This document shows, piece by piece, positions 44,167 to 53,126 of a stretch of DNA of 64,000 nucleotides (its first letter is position 1; each line of letters starts with the position of its first letter). The notes below the pieces were generated by a model that was not told where the DNA came from, did not search any database, and saw nothing but the letters and a program-made list of their open reading frames with translations. Source of the DNA: Streptomyces fradiae (GTDB taxonomy: Bacteria > Actinomycetota > Actinomycetes > Streptomycetales > Streptomycetaceae); NCBI RefSeq assembly GCF_041270065.1, contig NZ_CP065958.1, positions 7,254,001 through 7,318,000 of the forward strand, read 5' to 3'. A program made the translations under genes and the position numbers.

Positions 44167-44826
44167 TCAGAGCCGGGCGAGGATCTGCTTCAGCTGGGCG
44201 ATCTCGGCGGCCTGGGTCCGCACCACGTCGTCGGCGACCTTCCTGGCCGCCGGGTCGGCGCCGCCCTGCTGCTCGCTCTTCGCCATGTCCACCGCGCCCT
44301 CGTGGTGCGCGATCATCAGCTCGGCGAACCTGCGGTCGAAGTCCCCGCCCTTCGCGGCGGCCAGTTCCTTCATCTCCGCGTCGGACATCATCCCGGCCAT
44401 GGAGTGGCCGCCGTGGCCGCCGCCGCCCTCCATCGCCTCGGGCCTGCCCCAGGCCTTCAGCCAGGACCTCATCTTCCGGATCTCGGGGTCCTGGGCCTTC
44501 TCGATCGCCCCGACGATCTTCTTGATCTCCGCGTCCTCGGCCCGCCCGTCGGCGAGCTTCGCCATCTCCAGAGCCTGCTCGTGGTGCGGGATCATCATCT
44601 GCGCGAACATCACGTCCGCGTCGTTGAAGGACCCGGTGGAGGAGCCGGCGCCGGCGGATGCGGAGGCCGAGGCGGAGGTCTTCCCGCCGTGGTCCATCCC
44701 GCTCATCGAGTCCTTGCCCTCCCCCGACCCGCCGCAGGCGGCGAGCAGCAGCCCGGCCGCGGCGACCGCGCCGGTCACGGCGAGCCGGCGGGCGGTGGTG
44801 TTCCTGACGTTGTTCATGGCACGCAT
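44167..44826 (-). CDS. DUF305 lipoprotein
   Basis: 219 residues from the ATG at 44824-44826, with GAGGTG 8 bases upstream. The signal peptide ends in LLLAAC (lipobox). A Met/His/Gly-rich linker follows (DSMSGMDHGGK), then two DUF305 ferritin-like halves, each with the family motif: MMIPHHEQALEMA and LMIAHHEGAVDMA. The linker GGHGGHSMAGMM between them is also Met/His-rich. DUF305 proteins are often copper-responsive. It follows a DUF6153 gene in the same direction behind a CsoR-like site, which supports a copper role. Confidence 0.92.
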   Translation of the reverse strand: MRAMNNVRNTTARRLAVTGAVAAAGLLLAACGGSGEGKDSMSGMDHGGKTSASASASAGAGSSTGSFNDADVMFAQMMIPHHEQALEMAKLADGRAEDAEIKKIVGAIEKAQDPEIRKMRSWLKAWGRPEAMEGGGGHGGHSMAGMMSDAEMKELAAAKGGDFDRRFAELMIAHHEGAVDMAKSEQQGGADPAARKVADDVVRTQAAEIAQLKQILARL

Positions 44827-44918
44827 GGGTGTCACACCTCGTGTGGTGTCGTTCCAGTGATCGGTCGTCATACGCGTCTGCGGGCAGGCATCGATGAGCG
44901 CCCGCGGGGCGGTACGAC

Positions 44919-45377
44919 CTAGATCCGCAGGATCGACAGCGTGGCGAGGTCCGGCGGCCGGGGCGGCGGCGCGTGCGGGCGCAGGGCCGCGAGGAGCCGG
45001 GCGGGCGAAGGGACGGCGCGGTCCCGGCGGGCGCGCCGCAGGGCGGCGCGGAGGAGCGCGGCGAGCAGCCAGGCCCCGAGGACCGCCACGCACAGCGTGG
45101 TCATGTCCATCCCGCCGCCGGAGTCGTGCGAGGACGAGGCTAAGGACGAGGGAGCGGAGGCGGGGGTGTCGGCCTCGTGGTGGGCCTGGTTGACCTCGTG
45201 GGCGACCGCGGCGCCGTGGTGGGCCGCCGCCTCGCCCGTACCGCCGCCGGAGGAGCCCTCCGGGTGGCCGACCGAGTGCATCACGAACACACCGAGGGCG
45301 AGCACGACGACGAGCAGCAGATGCGCCAGGGCACCGCCGGCGCGTGTCCGGCCGCTGCGCTCTCGTCCCGGGTGCAC
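44919..45377 (-). CDS. DUF6153-type His-rich membrane protein
   Basis: 152 residues from the GTG at 45375-45377, with AAGGAGGAG upstream. Two membrane segments (ALAHLLLVVVLALGVFVMHSV and MTTLCVAVLGAWLLAALLRAAL) flank a His-rich outer loop with EAAAHHGAAVAHEVNQAHHE, Ser-rich spacer and GGGMDM. The C-terminus is basic and Pro-rich. I recall this layout as DUF6153, commonly paired with DUF305 in Streptomyces. The His/Met loop and the CsoR-like site upstream suggest copper binding at the membrane. Function unproven. Confidence 0.8.
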   Translation of the reverse strand: MHPGRERSGRTRAGGALAHLLLVVVLALGVFVMHSVGHPEGSSGGGTGEAAAHHGAAVAHEVNQAHHEADTPASAPSSLASSSHDSGGGMDMTTLCVAVLGAWLLAALLRAALRRARRDRAVPSPARLLAALRPHAPPPRPPDLATLSILRI

Positions 45378-45436
45378 GGCTGCTCCTCCTTCCGCCCTCG
45401 ATCCGTCTTCCGTCCGTCCCGACCGACCGTACCTGA

Positions 45437-45451
45437 TACCCCGTACGGGTA
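45437..45451 (-). promoter_or_regulatory. Predicted CsoR (copper-sensing repressor) operator
   Basis: TACCC-CGTAC-GGGTA is a perfect inverted repeat preceded by a further A, resembling the A-T-rich-edged TACCC...GGGTA operators of Streptomyces CsoR. It is 60 bases upstream of the DUF6153 start. A possible -10 (TACGGT on the minus strand, 45428-45433) follows directly, so binding would block the promoter. Confidence 0.6.
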
Positions 45452-45593
45452 CCCGTCCGGGGCGTCCGGCCCGTCCCCGGCGTCACCCGCGTGGCGTACA
45501 CCGGCCACCCCGGTGACACCGGCCCGTCCCCGCCCCGACCCTGATCACGAAAGGCCCCAGCGCCGGAGGCCCGACACGCCGGGAGGCACCCGC

Positions 45594-48030
45594 ATGTCGA
45601 TCGTCGTCACCTTCGCCGGACGGACCCCGCTCCCCACCGCGGGCTCCTGGTATCAGATCTGGTCCTATCGGGTGCAGCCCGCCACTCCGGCCGACCTGCA
45701 CCCCGGGCAACGGGTCGCTCTCGCCCTGCCGGCCGACGTCGACCTGCGCGACCCCGCGCTGTTCCCCGGGGTGCCCGCCCTCGACGGCGCCTTCGTCGAG
45801 GCCGACCCCGGCTCGGGCCGGCAGTACGCGGGCCGGACCGTGACCGGCACCGGCCCCGTGACGATCTCCTTCGTCGCGCCGCCCACCGAGTCCGAGCGCG
45901 ATCTGCTCCTGGTGGTCCGCGACCCCGGCCGCCCGTGGACCGTGACCTCCTTCGCCACCACGCCCGGCGGCCCCAGCGGTCCGTCCCGGGTGCTGACCGC
46001 GCCGGTGCCGGGGCCGGTGCGGGCCGGGCGGCCGGTCACCGAGTTCGCCGGCACCCTGCCGTACGCGAGCGAGCTGTTCGGCGTCTACCAGCCGCTGCCC
46101 GGCTGGCTGGGCTACGGCAGCGCGGGCCGGATCACCGCGCCGCACGGCCCGCGTCCGGCCGCCGCGGTCTTCACCGGGCCGGCGGCGCGCGGCCTGGAGC
46201 ACCCGGAGCTTGCCGCGCTCGCGGGCCTCGCGGGGGAGCAGCCGCCCACCGAGGGCATCCTGTCGCCGGTCGGCCTGGTCAATCTGTTCCGGCAGTACTT
46301 CTACGAGTTCGACACCTTCCTCGGCGCGCCCGCCGGGCACCTGTGGCTCAGCCCCAGCGGCATGGTCGAGCTCGTCGAGACCAGCACCCGCCGCACCCTG
46401 GTCGAGCGCACCGCGAGCCAGTCGGAGGAGACCGTCCGCAAGTCGGAGGAGACCCTGACCGACCAGAACGACGTGGCCGACGCCGTCAAGGAGTCCAACG
46501 CCAACGCTGCGCCGCAAGATGCGCAAGGTCGGCGTGCAGGTCCAGCACATCGGCACCCGGATGAGCTGGCAGGTCTTCGTGAACGCGCCGGGCCGGGTGC
46601 TCGGCCTCGGCGAGCTCGTCGACATCGTGCCGGCGCCCGATCTCACCGTGCTGCGCAAGCCGGAGCCGCCCGAGCCGCTCGCCCCGATCCTGTCCACCTT
46701 CACCGGCACCTTCCCGATCGCCGAGCACCCGGACAGCACCAACGCCCCGCACAACGACGCCGACTGGCGCCGCCAGGACGGCTTCGACCGGATGTGGCGC
46801 GGCGAGGAGGACGAGTACATCGTCGCGGACTTCGACTACGGCGCGATCCCGCCCGCCCCCGGCTACACCCTCAGCACCAACCCGGACTTCGTGCAGCTGG
46901 TCTCCGCGAAGAACGGGCACGGCACCGACGCCAAGTTCCTCGTGAAGTACGTCATCCAGCGCCCCGACACCGGCCGCTTCCAGGTCCGCGCCGACAACGT
47001 GCACTTCGGCGGCACTCCGGTCATCACCTTCACCCTCCAGCTGCGCTGGGAGCCGCCCGCCGTCAACCCGGCCGAGGTCGCCTTCCGGGCCGCGCTCGCC
47101 CAGTACGAGAAGGAGGTCGCCGCCCTCCAGCGCAAGGCGTACGCGGCGGCCGTGCGCGAGCGGACCACCCTGCTCAGCAAGGTCGAGCCGCGTCCCGCCG
47201 AGGACCTGCGCAAGGAGGAGCGGCACTCCGTCTTCGCCCATCTCGTCGACCAGCTCAGCCTGTTCGAGCCCGCCGACACGCACCTGGAGGCCGAGCTGAT
47301 CCGGCAGATCTTCGACGTCGACCAGATGCTCTACTTCGTCTCGCCCGACTTCTGGCGCCCCGACGACGTCTCCGCCCCGGCGACGGCCGGCTCGCTGGGC
47401 CGCTACCCGGTGCCGCCCGCCCGCTGGGAGGGCGACGCCGACGACCCGCTGGCCGGCGAGACCGTGCTCACCGCGTACTCCCGCACCAGTTCCCACAACG
47501 CGCCCGACGCCCACGCCCACACGCCCGCGAAGGAGTGGCGCGTCGACTATCTGATCACCCCCGACTCCCGGCCCGCGCCCATGGGCAGCTCGCTCGGCTG
47601 GCTCGTCCAGGCCGACGGCGACGAGCGGCGCAACGAATTCCTCAACTCGGCCTGGGTGAAGGCCGTTCTGCCGATCCGGCCGGGCCACGAGCGCGAGGCC
47701 CTGGGCTGGCTCACGAAGGCCGGCGTGGAAGGCGAGGCCGCGCTCGACAAGCCGTACGCCTGGCAGGAGGGCGACCCCGACGCGTACCGCGACCAGACCA
47801 TCGGCCGGGTCCTCGAACTCCTCGCCGCCGAACTGGAGGCGGCGAACACCAGCGTCCGCAACACCCTCGCCGCCGAGCAGGTCTTCGAGACCGGCTTCGA
47901 TCCGCTCGCCGGCGGCTTCCGGCCCGCCGAGCCGTACCGGATCTTCGACCAGTGGGTGGAGGTCCTGCCCACCGACCAGGTCGTGGCCGTCGAGGTCGTG
48001 TACGACCCCAAGACCGGCCAGCAGCTCTGA
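45594..48030 (+). pseudogene. Frameshifted gene, probable internal deletion near 46500
   Basis: The reading frame from the ATG at 45594 (GGGAGG upstream) encodes a coherent protein up to KESNAN (about residue 304). It then breaks at about 46500-46507 and continues in another frame from LRRKMRKVGVQVQHIGT to a stop at 48028-48030. Together the parts give about 810 residues: a beta-rich start (VTFAGRTPLPTAGSWYQIW), a coiled-coil-like segment (SQSEETVRKSEETLTDQ), and a long C-terminal region (QYEKEVAALQRKAYAAAVRE, WRVDYLITPDSRP). In relatives I recall about 95-100 residues between these two points, ending NYELRRKMR. A deletion of length 3n+2 would explain the break. Family function unknown. The paired gene downstream is also broken. 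Confidence 0.7.
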
Positions 48031-48040
48031 GGCGTCCCTC

Positions 48041-50103
48041 ATGACCACGCGCTATGTGCACGCGAGCCGGGGTGTGCGGTCCGGCCGGTACGACGACGAG
48101 CGCAAGCCGGCCCGGACGGTCGGCGACGCGCTGCGGGCCGCCGCGCCCGGCGACACCGTCGTCATCCTCGACAACGCGGTCTACCGCGAGCCCGAACTCG
48201 TCCTCGACCGGCCCGTCACGCTCATCAGCGAACGGCTCCGCGGCCACCCGGCCGACGACCCCGCCGCCCCCGGATTCGACCCCCGCGCCCTGCCCGCCCT
48301 CGACGGCGGCGGACGGCACCGGGTCCTGCGCATCGGCCCCGGCGACCCGGGCGGGCGGCGCGGCTTCGGTCCGGTCGCCGTCAAGGGCCTGCGGATCACC
48401 GGCGGGCACGCCACGCACACCCCGCGCGATCCGGCGCTCGGCGCGGGCGGCGGCATCGCCGTCGTCGACGCCGACGACGTGCTCGTCGAGCGCTGCGCGA
48501 TCACCCGCAACCGCACCGAGACCGCGCCCTTCCCGGCCTGGCCGGAGGCCGACCGGACCGCGCTGCGCGACGCCGTCGTCAGCCTCCTCGGCGACGTCCT
48601 GCCGGTGGCCGGCGTGGCCGCCGCCAACCGTCTGATCGACACCGTCAACACCATGCTGTCCTGGGTACGGGGTGCCGCCCCGCTGCCCCGGATCGACCGG
48701 GCCGCGCTGCTCACGCGGGCGGCGCGGACCTTCGACACCCTCGTGCCGCCCGGCGTCCGCGCCGTGTGGCTGGCCGGTCAGTCCTTCGGCGGCGGCGTCG
48801 CCACCGTCTGGGCGAGCCCCACCCTGCGGCACTGCCTGATCCGCGGCAACACCGCCGAGGGGCGCGGCGGCGGGCTCGCCGTCGTCGGCTACGGCTGGCC
48901 GGTCCTGGAGGGCTGCTGGATCGACCGCAACGCCTCCGGGCGGCGCGGCAGGCTCGACGGCGGCGGCATCGGCTGCGAGATCTCGCTGCCCGGCCGGCTC
49001 GGCCGCGACCTCAGCGAGCTGGATCTGATCAAGTTCCTCGCTGACCGTGCGCTCGCCGCCCGCACCGCCGTCCTGCACCCCGGCACGATCGTCACCCTCA
49101 CCCCGACCGAGCTCTACCACTTCCTGCGCTGGCTCCTGAACCCCTTCGAGCCCAACCCGGTGCTCGCCAAGACCCCGCGGATCCTCGCCGAGCTGACCAC
49201 CGGCCGGATCGAGGAGGCCGTCAAGCTCGCCTTCTACGCCATCGCCGCGTCGGCGCTGCGCCTGGACCGCTGGTCGGCCTGGCACGAGGAGGAGATCCTG
49301 GACGCCCGGCGGCGGTCGGTCACGCTCACCGACTGCCGGATCACGGGCAACACCGCGGCGGACGACGGCGGCGGGCTCTACGCCTCCGTGCTGTCCCGGG
49401 TCCGGCTCACCGGCACCGAGGTCAGCGGCAACCGGACCGGCAGCATGGGCGGCGGCATCCGGCTCACCATGGGCTCCGCCGGAGCCTTGGAACGGTGCGT
49501 GATCAAGAACAACGTCTCCCGGGGCCTGGAGGCCGCCCCGCCGCCCGGACAGCCGCGCCGGGCGCACCCGGGCGGCGGCGGGATCTCCGCCCGCAACGCC
49601 GACCTCACCCTCACCGGCACCCGGATCAGCGGCAACACCACCGCCGACCGCCCCGGCGGCGGGATCGTGCACTACGCCGACACCGAGGGGAACATGGGCG
49701 GGGTGCCGGACATGTGGACGGCGATCCTCCGGGAGGTCTTCGGCGTCACCAAGGTCACCGTGCGCACGGACGCGGCCAGCGAGATCACCGGCAACCGCGC
49801 CGGTTACGACGAGCACGGCGCCGCCCTGCCGAAGCCGAGGTTCGCGAAGGGCGGCGGGGTCTTCGTGCTCCAGGCCACCTTCCCGGACGCGCCCCGCGTG
49901 GACGTCACGCTGGCCGCCGTACGCAAGGCCGTGCACGGCAACACGGCCCTGACCCGGCGCTATCCGTCCGCCGTGCAGCCCGGGGCCGTGATTCCGGCGG
50001 CGAACGAGACCTGTGTCCAGGACCTGCTGTACCACCGGGAATGGACGGAGGCCGCGACGCCCCGCTGCTGCGGGGCGGCACCGACCTCCGGTTCACGCCA
50101 TGA
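48041..50103 (+). pseudogene. Right-handed parallel beta-helix protein, frameshifted at its 3' end
   Basis: From the ATG at 48041, 10 bases after the previous stop, the sequence reads as a parallel beta-helix protein (pectate-lyase-like repeats such as SRVRLTGTEVSGNRTGSMGG and ADLTLTGTRISGNTTADRPG) to about residue 665. The frame then runs on to 50566, straight through the opposite-strand TPR gene, which is implausible. In the neighbouring frame the text from 50041 reads MDGGRDAPLLRGGTDLRFTP and stops at 50101-50103, a natural C-terminus. A 1-base loss near 50035-50041 would explain this. No signal peptide is visible, and function is unknown. It is either degenerate or a sequencing error. Confidence 0.68.
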
Positions 50104-50134
50104 GGGTCAGGGCGCGTGGGTCACGGCGCGCTCG

Positions 50135-50482
50135 TCAGTCGACGGTCTCGCCGGACATCGCGGCCGCGAGCCGCAGATGCGGCGCGGCCTCGTCCGCGCG
50201 GCCCTGCCGCTCCAGGGTGCGGCCGAGCATCAGCCGCGCGTAGTGCTCGACCGGGTCACGCTCCAGGACCGCGCGGAGCTCCGCCTCGGCCTTCGAGAGC
50301 TGCGCCGAGTGGTAGTACGCCCGGGCGAGCAGCAGTCGCTGGGCCGTCTGGTCCGGGTGCTCGGCGACCAGACCGCGCAGGATCCGCGCCGCCGTCAGGT
50401 ACTCCTTCGCCTCGAAGAACAGCTGCGCGCGGCTCCAGCGGTCGGCCGGCGTGCCGAACTCGTAGTACGTCTCGTCGCTCAC
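50135..50482 (-). CDS. Small tetratricopeptide-repeat protein
   Basis: 115 residues with a GTG start at 50480-50482. Three TPR-like helix pairs fill the protein (RAQLFFEAKEYLTAARILRG, QRLLLARAYYHSAQLSKAEA, ARLMLGRTLERQGRADEAAP). It is a cytoplasmic scaffold or adaptor of the kind often found as a conserved actinobacterial single gene. It diverges from the pirin-like gene. The partner is unknown. Confidence 0.87.
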   Translation of the reverse strand: MSDETYYEFGTPADRWSRAQLFFEAKEYLTAARILRGLVAEHPDQTAQRLLLARAYYHSAQLSKAEAELRAVLERDPVEHYARLMLGRTLERQGRADEAAPHLRLAAAMSGETVD

Positions 50483-50635
50483 TGCTCACTCTCTCCGTAC
50501 GGTGGTGCTGCCGTGCTGCCGTGCTGTCCGGCTCTTACGCGGGCGACAACACGGCAGGGTCGTTGAACATTCCACCACCATTCGATGGGTGGGTCCGCCC
50601 CGTCTCCGCACCCCGACGGGAATAGGTTGAGCGTC

Positions 50636-51601
50636 ATGAGCAATCTCGACCGCCAGGCCACCCTCCAGGTCTGCGGTGGCCGGGGCTTCGTCGTCGCCGA
50701 ACCGGTGCGCGAGCTCCTCAGCCCCCGCCACGTCCAGCTCGGCGAATCGACCGAGGTCCGCCGACTGCTCCCCAACCTCGGCCGCCGCATGGTCGGCGCC
50801 TGGGCCTTCGTCGACCACTACGGCCCCGACGACATCGCCGACGAACCCGGCATGCAGGTCCCGCCCCACCCCCACATGGGCCTGCAGACCGTCAGCTGGC
50901 TGCACGAGGGGGAGGTGCTGCACCGCGACTCCCTCGGCAGCCTGCAGACCGTCCGCCCCCGCGAGCTGGGCCTGATGACCTCGGGCCGGGCCATCTCCCA
51001 CTCCGAGGAGAGCCCCAGGTCCCACGCCCGCTACCTCCACGGCGCCCAGCTGTGGGTCGCGCTCCCCGATGCCCACCGCGACGTCGAACCCCACTTCCAG
51101 CACCACGCCGACCTGCCGCAGGTCACCGCGCCGGGCCTGACCGCGACCGTCATCCTCGGCGCCCTCGACGGCGCCGCCTCCCCGGGCACCACCTACACCC
51201 CCCTCGTCGGCGCCGACCTCGCCCTGGCCGCGGGCACCGAACAACGCCTCCCGCTCGACCCGGACTTCGAGTACGCGGTCCTCGCCATGTCCGGCGAGGC
51301 CCACGTGGACGACGTCCCCGTACTCCCCGGCTCCATGCTCTACCTCGGCTGCGGCCGCACCGAACTCCCCCTCCGCGCCGCCTCCGACGCCGGCCTGATG
51401 CTCCTCGGCGGCGAGCCGTTCGAGGAGGAGATCGTCATGTGGTGGAACTTCGTGGGCCGCACGGACGAGGAGATCCGTGCGGCGCGCGAGCAGTGGATGA
51501 CCGGCGACCGCTTCGGCGAGGTGGTCGGCTACGCCGGCCCCCGCCTGGACGCCCCCGAGGTCCCGCCGACCCAGCTGAAGGCGCGGGGTCGGGTGCGCTG
51601 A
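50636..51601 (+). CDS. Pirin-family protein
   Basis: 321 residues from the ATG at 50636. TAGGTT ends 7 bases before it, so a leaderless transcript is likely. The N-terminal cupin carries the iron-site motif of pirins: VDHYGPDD, PPHPHMGLQTVSW (two His), GEVLHRDSLG and SGRAISHSEES. The C-terminal cupin is present with WVALPDAHRD and MLYLGCGR. Bacterial pirins act as quercetinases or redox-linked regulators; specificity cannot be read. Confidence 0.93.
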   Translation: MSNLDRQATLQVCGGRGFVVAEPVRELLSPRHVQLGESTEVRRLLPNLGRRMVGAWAFVDHYGPDDIADEPGMQVPPHPHMGLQTVSWLHEGEVLHRDSLGSLQTVRPRELGLMTSGRAISHSEESPRSHARYLHGAQLWVALPDAHRDVEPHFQHHADLPQVTAPGLTATVILGALDGAASPGTTYTPLVGADLALAAGTEQRLPLDPDFEYAVLAMSGEAHVDDVPVLPGSMLYLGCGRTELPLRAASDAGLMLLGGEPFEEEIVMWWNFVGRTDEEIRAAREQWMTGDRFGEVVGYAGPRLDAPEVPPTQLKARGRVR

Positions 51602-51641
51602 GCTGGGATTTCGAGGCGCCGGGCCACAGGAGTCCCCGGGG

Positions 51642-52607
51642 TCAGTAGCCGTAGATCATCTTGTAGGCGACCTCGGGGAGGAACTGTCCGGCCGTGGAGC
51701 CGGTTCCGACGCCGCAGTTGCCGTCGGACTCGCCCGGGGCCTTGATCCACAGCAGCATCTCGGCACCGCCTCCCAGCTGCGTGGGTGTGCCGATGCGGCG
51801 GCCGGCCGCGTTGCACCACTCGCCGTTGGAGCCGTTGCCGTTGCGGCTGGTGTCGACGACGAACGGCTTGGTGTAGCCGTAGCGGGCCGCCAGTTCGCCG
51901 TTGACGGCGTTGCCGTAGGCGGTGTTCTGGGCGGTGGTGAAGTAGTTCGAGACGTTGAGGGAGAAGCCGTGGGCCTGGCGCAGACCGGCTTCGTGGAGCC
52001 GCTGGGCCATCGTTCCGGGGCTCACCCAGCCGGGGTTGCCGGCGTCGAGGTAGACCCAGGTGTTCGGTGCCTGGCGGTTGAACTCGGTGAGGGCGCCGCT
52101 GATCATGCCCTGTCGCTCGCGAATCTGGTCCTGGTTCAGGCAGCCGTAGTCCGCGAGGGAGTCCGGTTCGAGGATGACGACGGCCGGGCGGTTGGCGATC
52201 CCGCCGGCGAACTGCGCGATCCAACTCGCGTAGGCGGACGGCGAGGCGGCTCCGCCTCCGGAATGCCCGCCGCAGGAATCGCGGTGGTAGATGTTGTAGG
52301 CGACCAGGATGGGCAGCTTGTCCCGGGAGTCCGCCGCCCCGACGTACGCACCCGTGGCGGTGCCGATGGTGCCGCTCCAGGAGCCGAACCAGTGCGCCAT
52401 GGGGGTGTTGGCGAGGGACGTGTTGATCGCGGGTGCCCGGCCGTCACCGGGGTTGGCCGCGACCCACGACTTCGCGCTCGAGTTCGGGTCCACGTAGAAC
52501 CCGCTGGTCATGGTGGTCGGGTCGGCCGCGTGGGCGGACGGCGCGACGGCGAGTGCCAGCGGCAGTGCGATGAAGGCTGCCGCGAGGGCGCGGATTCGGC
52601 GGCGCAT
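51642..52607 (-). CDS. Secreted GH6-family glycoside hydrolase (endoglucanase type)
   Basis: 321 residues from the ATG at 52605-52607, with GAGGTACC upstream. A signal peptide (RALAAAFIALPLALAVAPSAHAA) precedes a lone GH6 catalytic domain with no carbohydrate-binding module. Landmarks are VAYNIYHRDSCGGHSGGG, VILEPDSLADYGC (catalytic acid), VYLDAGNPGWV, VDTSRNGNGSNGEWCN and LLWIKAPGESDGNC. The short loops and length fit an endo-beta-1,4-glucanase. Its 5' end is only 29 bases from a terminator-like hairpin left by a lost gene, so its promoter is uncertain. Confidence 0.92.
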   Translation of the reverse strand: MRRRIRALAAAFIALPLALAVAPSAHAADPTTMTSGFYVDPNSSAKSWVAANPGDGRAPAINTSLANTPMAHWFGSWSGTIGTATGAYVGAADSRDKLPILVAYNIYHRDSCGGHSGGGAASPSAYASWIAQFAGGIANRPAVVILEPDSLADYGCLNQDQIRERQGMISGALTEFNRQAPNTWVYLDAGNPGWVSPGTMAQRLHEAGLRQAHGFSLNVSNYFTTAQNTAYGNAVNGELAARYGYTKPFVVDTSRNGNGSNGEWCNAAGRRIGTPTQLGGGAEMLLWIKAPGESDGNCGVGTGSTAGQFLPEVAYKMIYGY

Positions 52608-52635
52608 GACGGTACCTCGATTCCAGGTGGGGGGC

Positions 52636-52664
52636 GCCGCACGCTCTCGTCCCGAGCGTGCGGC
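52636..52664. terminator. Hairpin after the ricin-domain remnant
   Basis: GCCGCACGCTC and GAGCGTGCGGC form a perfect 11-bp stem with a 7-base loop. It lies 15 bases beyond the remnant stop codon and just before the GH6 gene start, so it was probably the terminator of the lost gene. Confidence 0.8.
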
Positions 52665-52678
52665 GTACTGAGTGATCG

Positions 52679-52804
<126 letters not shown>

Positions 52805-52861
52805 CTACGGCGCGGACGACTGGCGTCAGTCTGGAAACCTCGAAGAAACATGTCAAGAGTT

Positions 52862-52875
52862 TCGAAATATTTCGA
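52862..52875. promoter_or_regulatory. Palindromic operator-like site 1
   Basis: TCGAAATATTTCGA is a perfect 14-bp palindrome in the AT-rich gap upstream of the GH74 gene. Related CGAAA...TTTCG elements precede glycanase genes in Streptomyces, where they are thought to bind sugar-responsive repressors. Confidence 0.55.
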
Positions 52876-52928
52876 TGTCTCTGTCCTTCGACGACAGTAA
52901 GTCCCGTCTGTTCCGAGCGCGTTCTCAT

Positions 52929-52941
52929 CGAAAGTCTTTCG
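52929..52941. promoter_or_regulatory. Palindromic operator-like site 2
   Basis: CGAAAG-T-CTTTCG is an inverted repeat with 6-bp arms, of the same CGAAA/TTTCG type as site 1 and 54 bases further toward the GH74 gene. Two copies in one gap suggest cooperative control. Confidence 0.5.
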
Positions 52942-53126
52942 GTGAACTCGCCGCACGTCACGGTCCTGTGGACGGCGCGGGGCGGTGGAGAGCCGGACCT
53001 TGAGAAAAGAGTTCACGGGGCAGGGCAACCCTTTGCGGTGCCTGTGGCGACAAGGAGTCGGATCCGGCCACTGCGGTGCCCGGATCCGCCTGCCCCGTGA
53101 ACGTACGCAAGGAGAACACCCCCCCC

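Noticed and set aside
48041..50566. 841-codon version of the beta-helix gene
   Set aside because: Its last 150 codons are antisense to the TPR gene and lose beta-helix character; a frameshift near 50040 is the better explanation.
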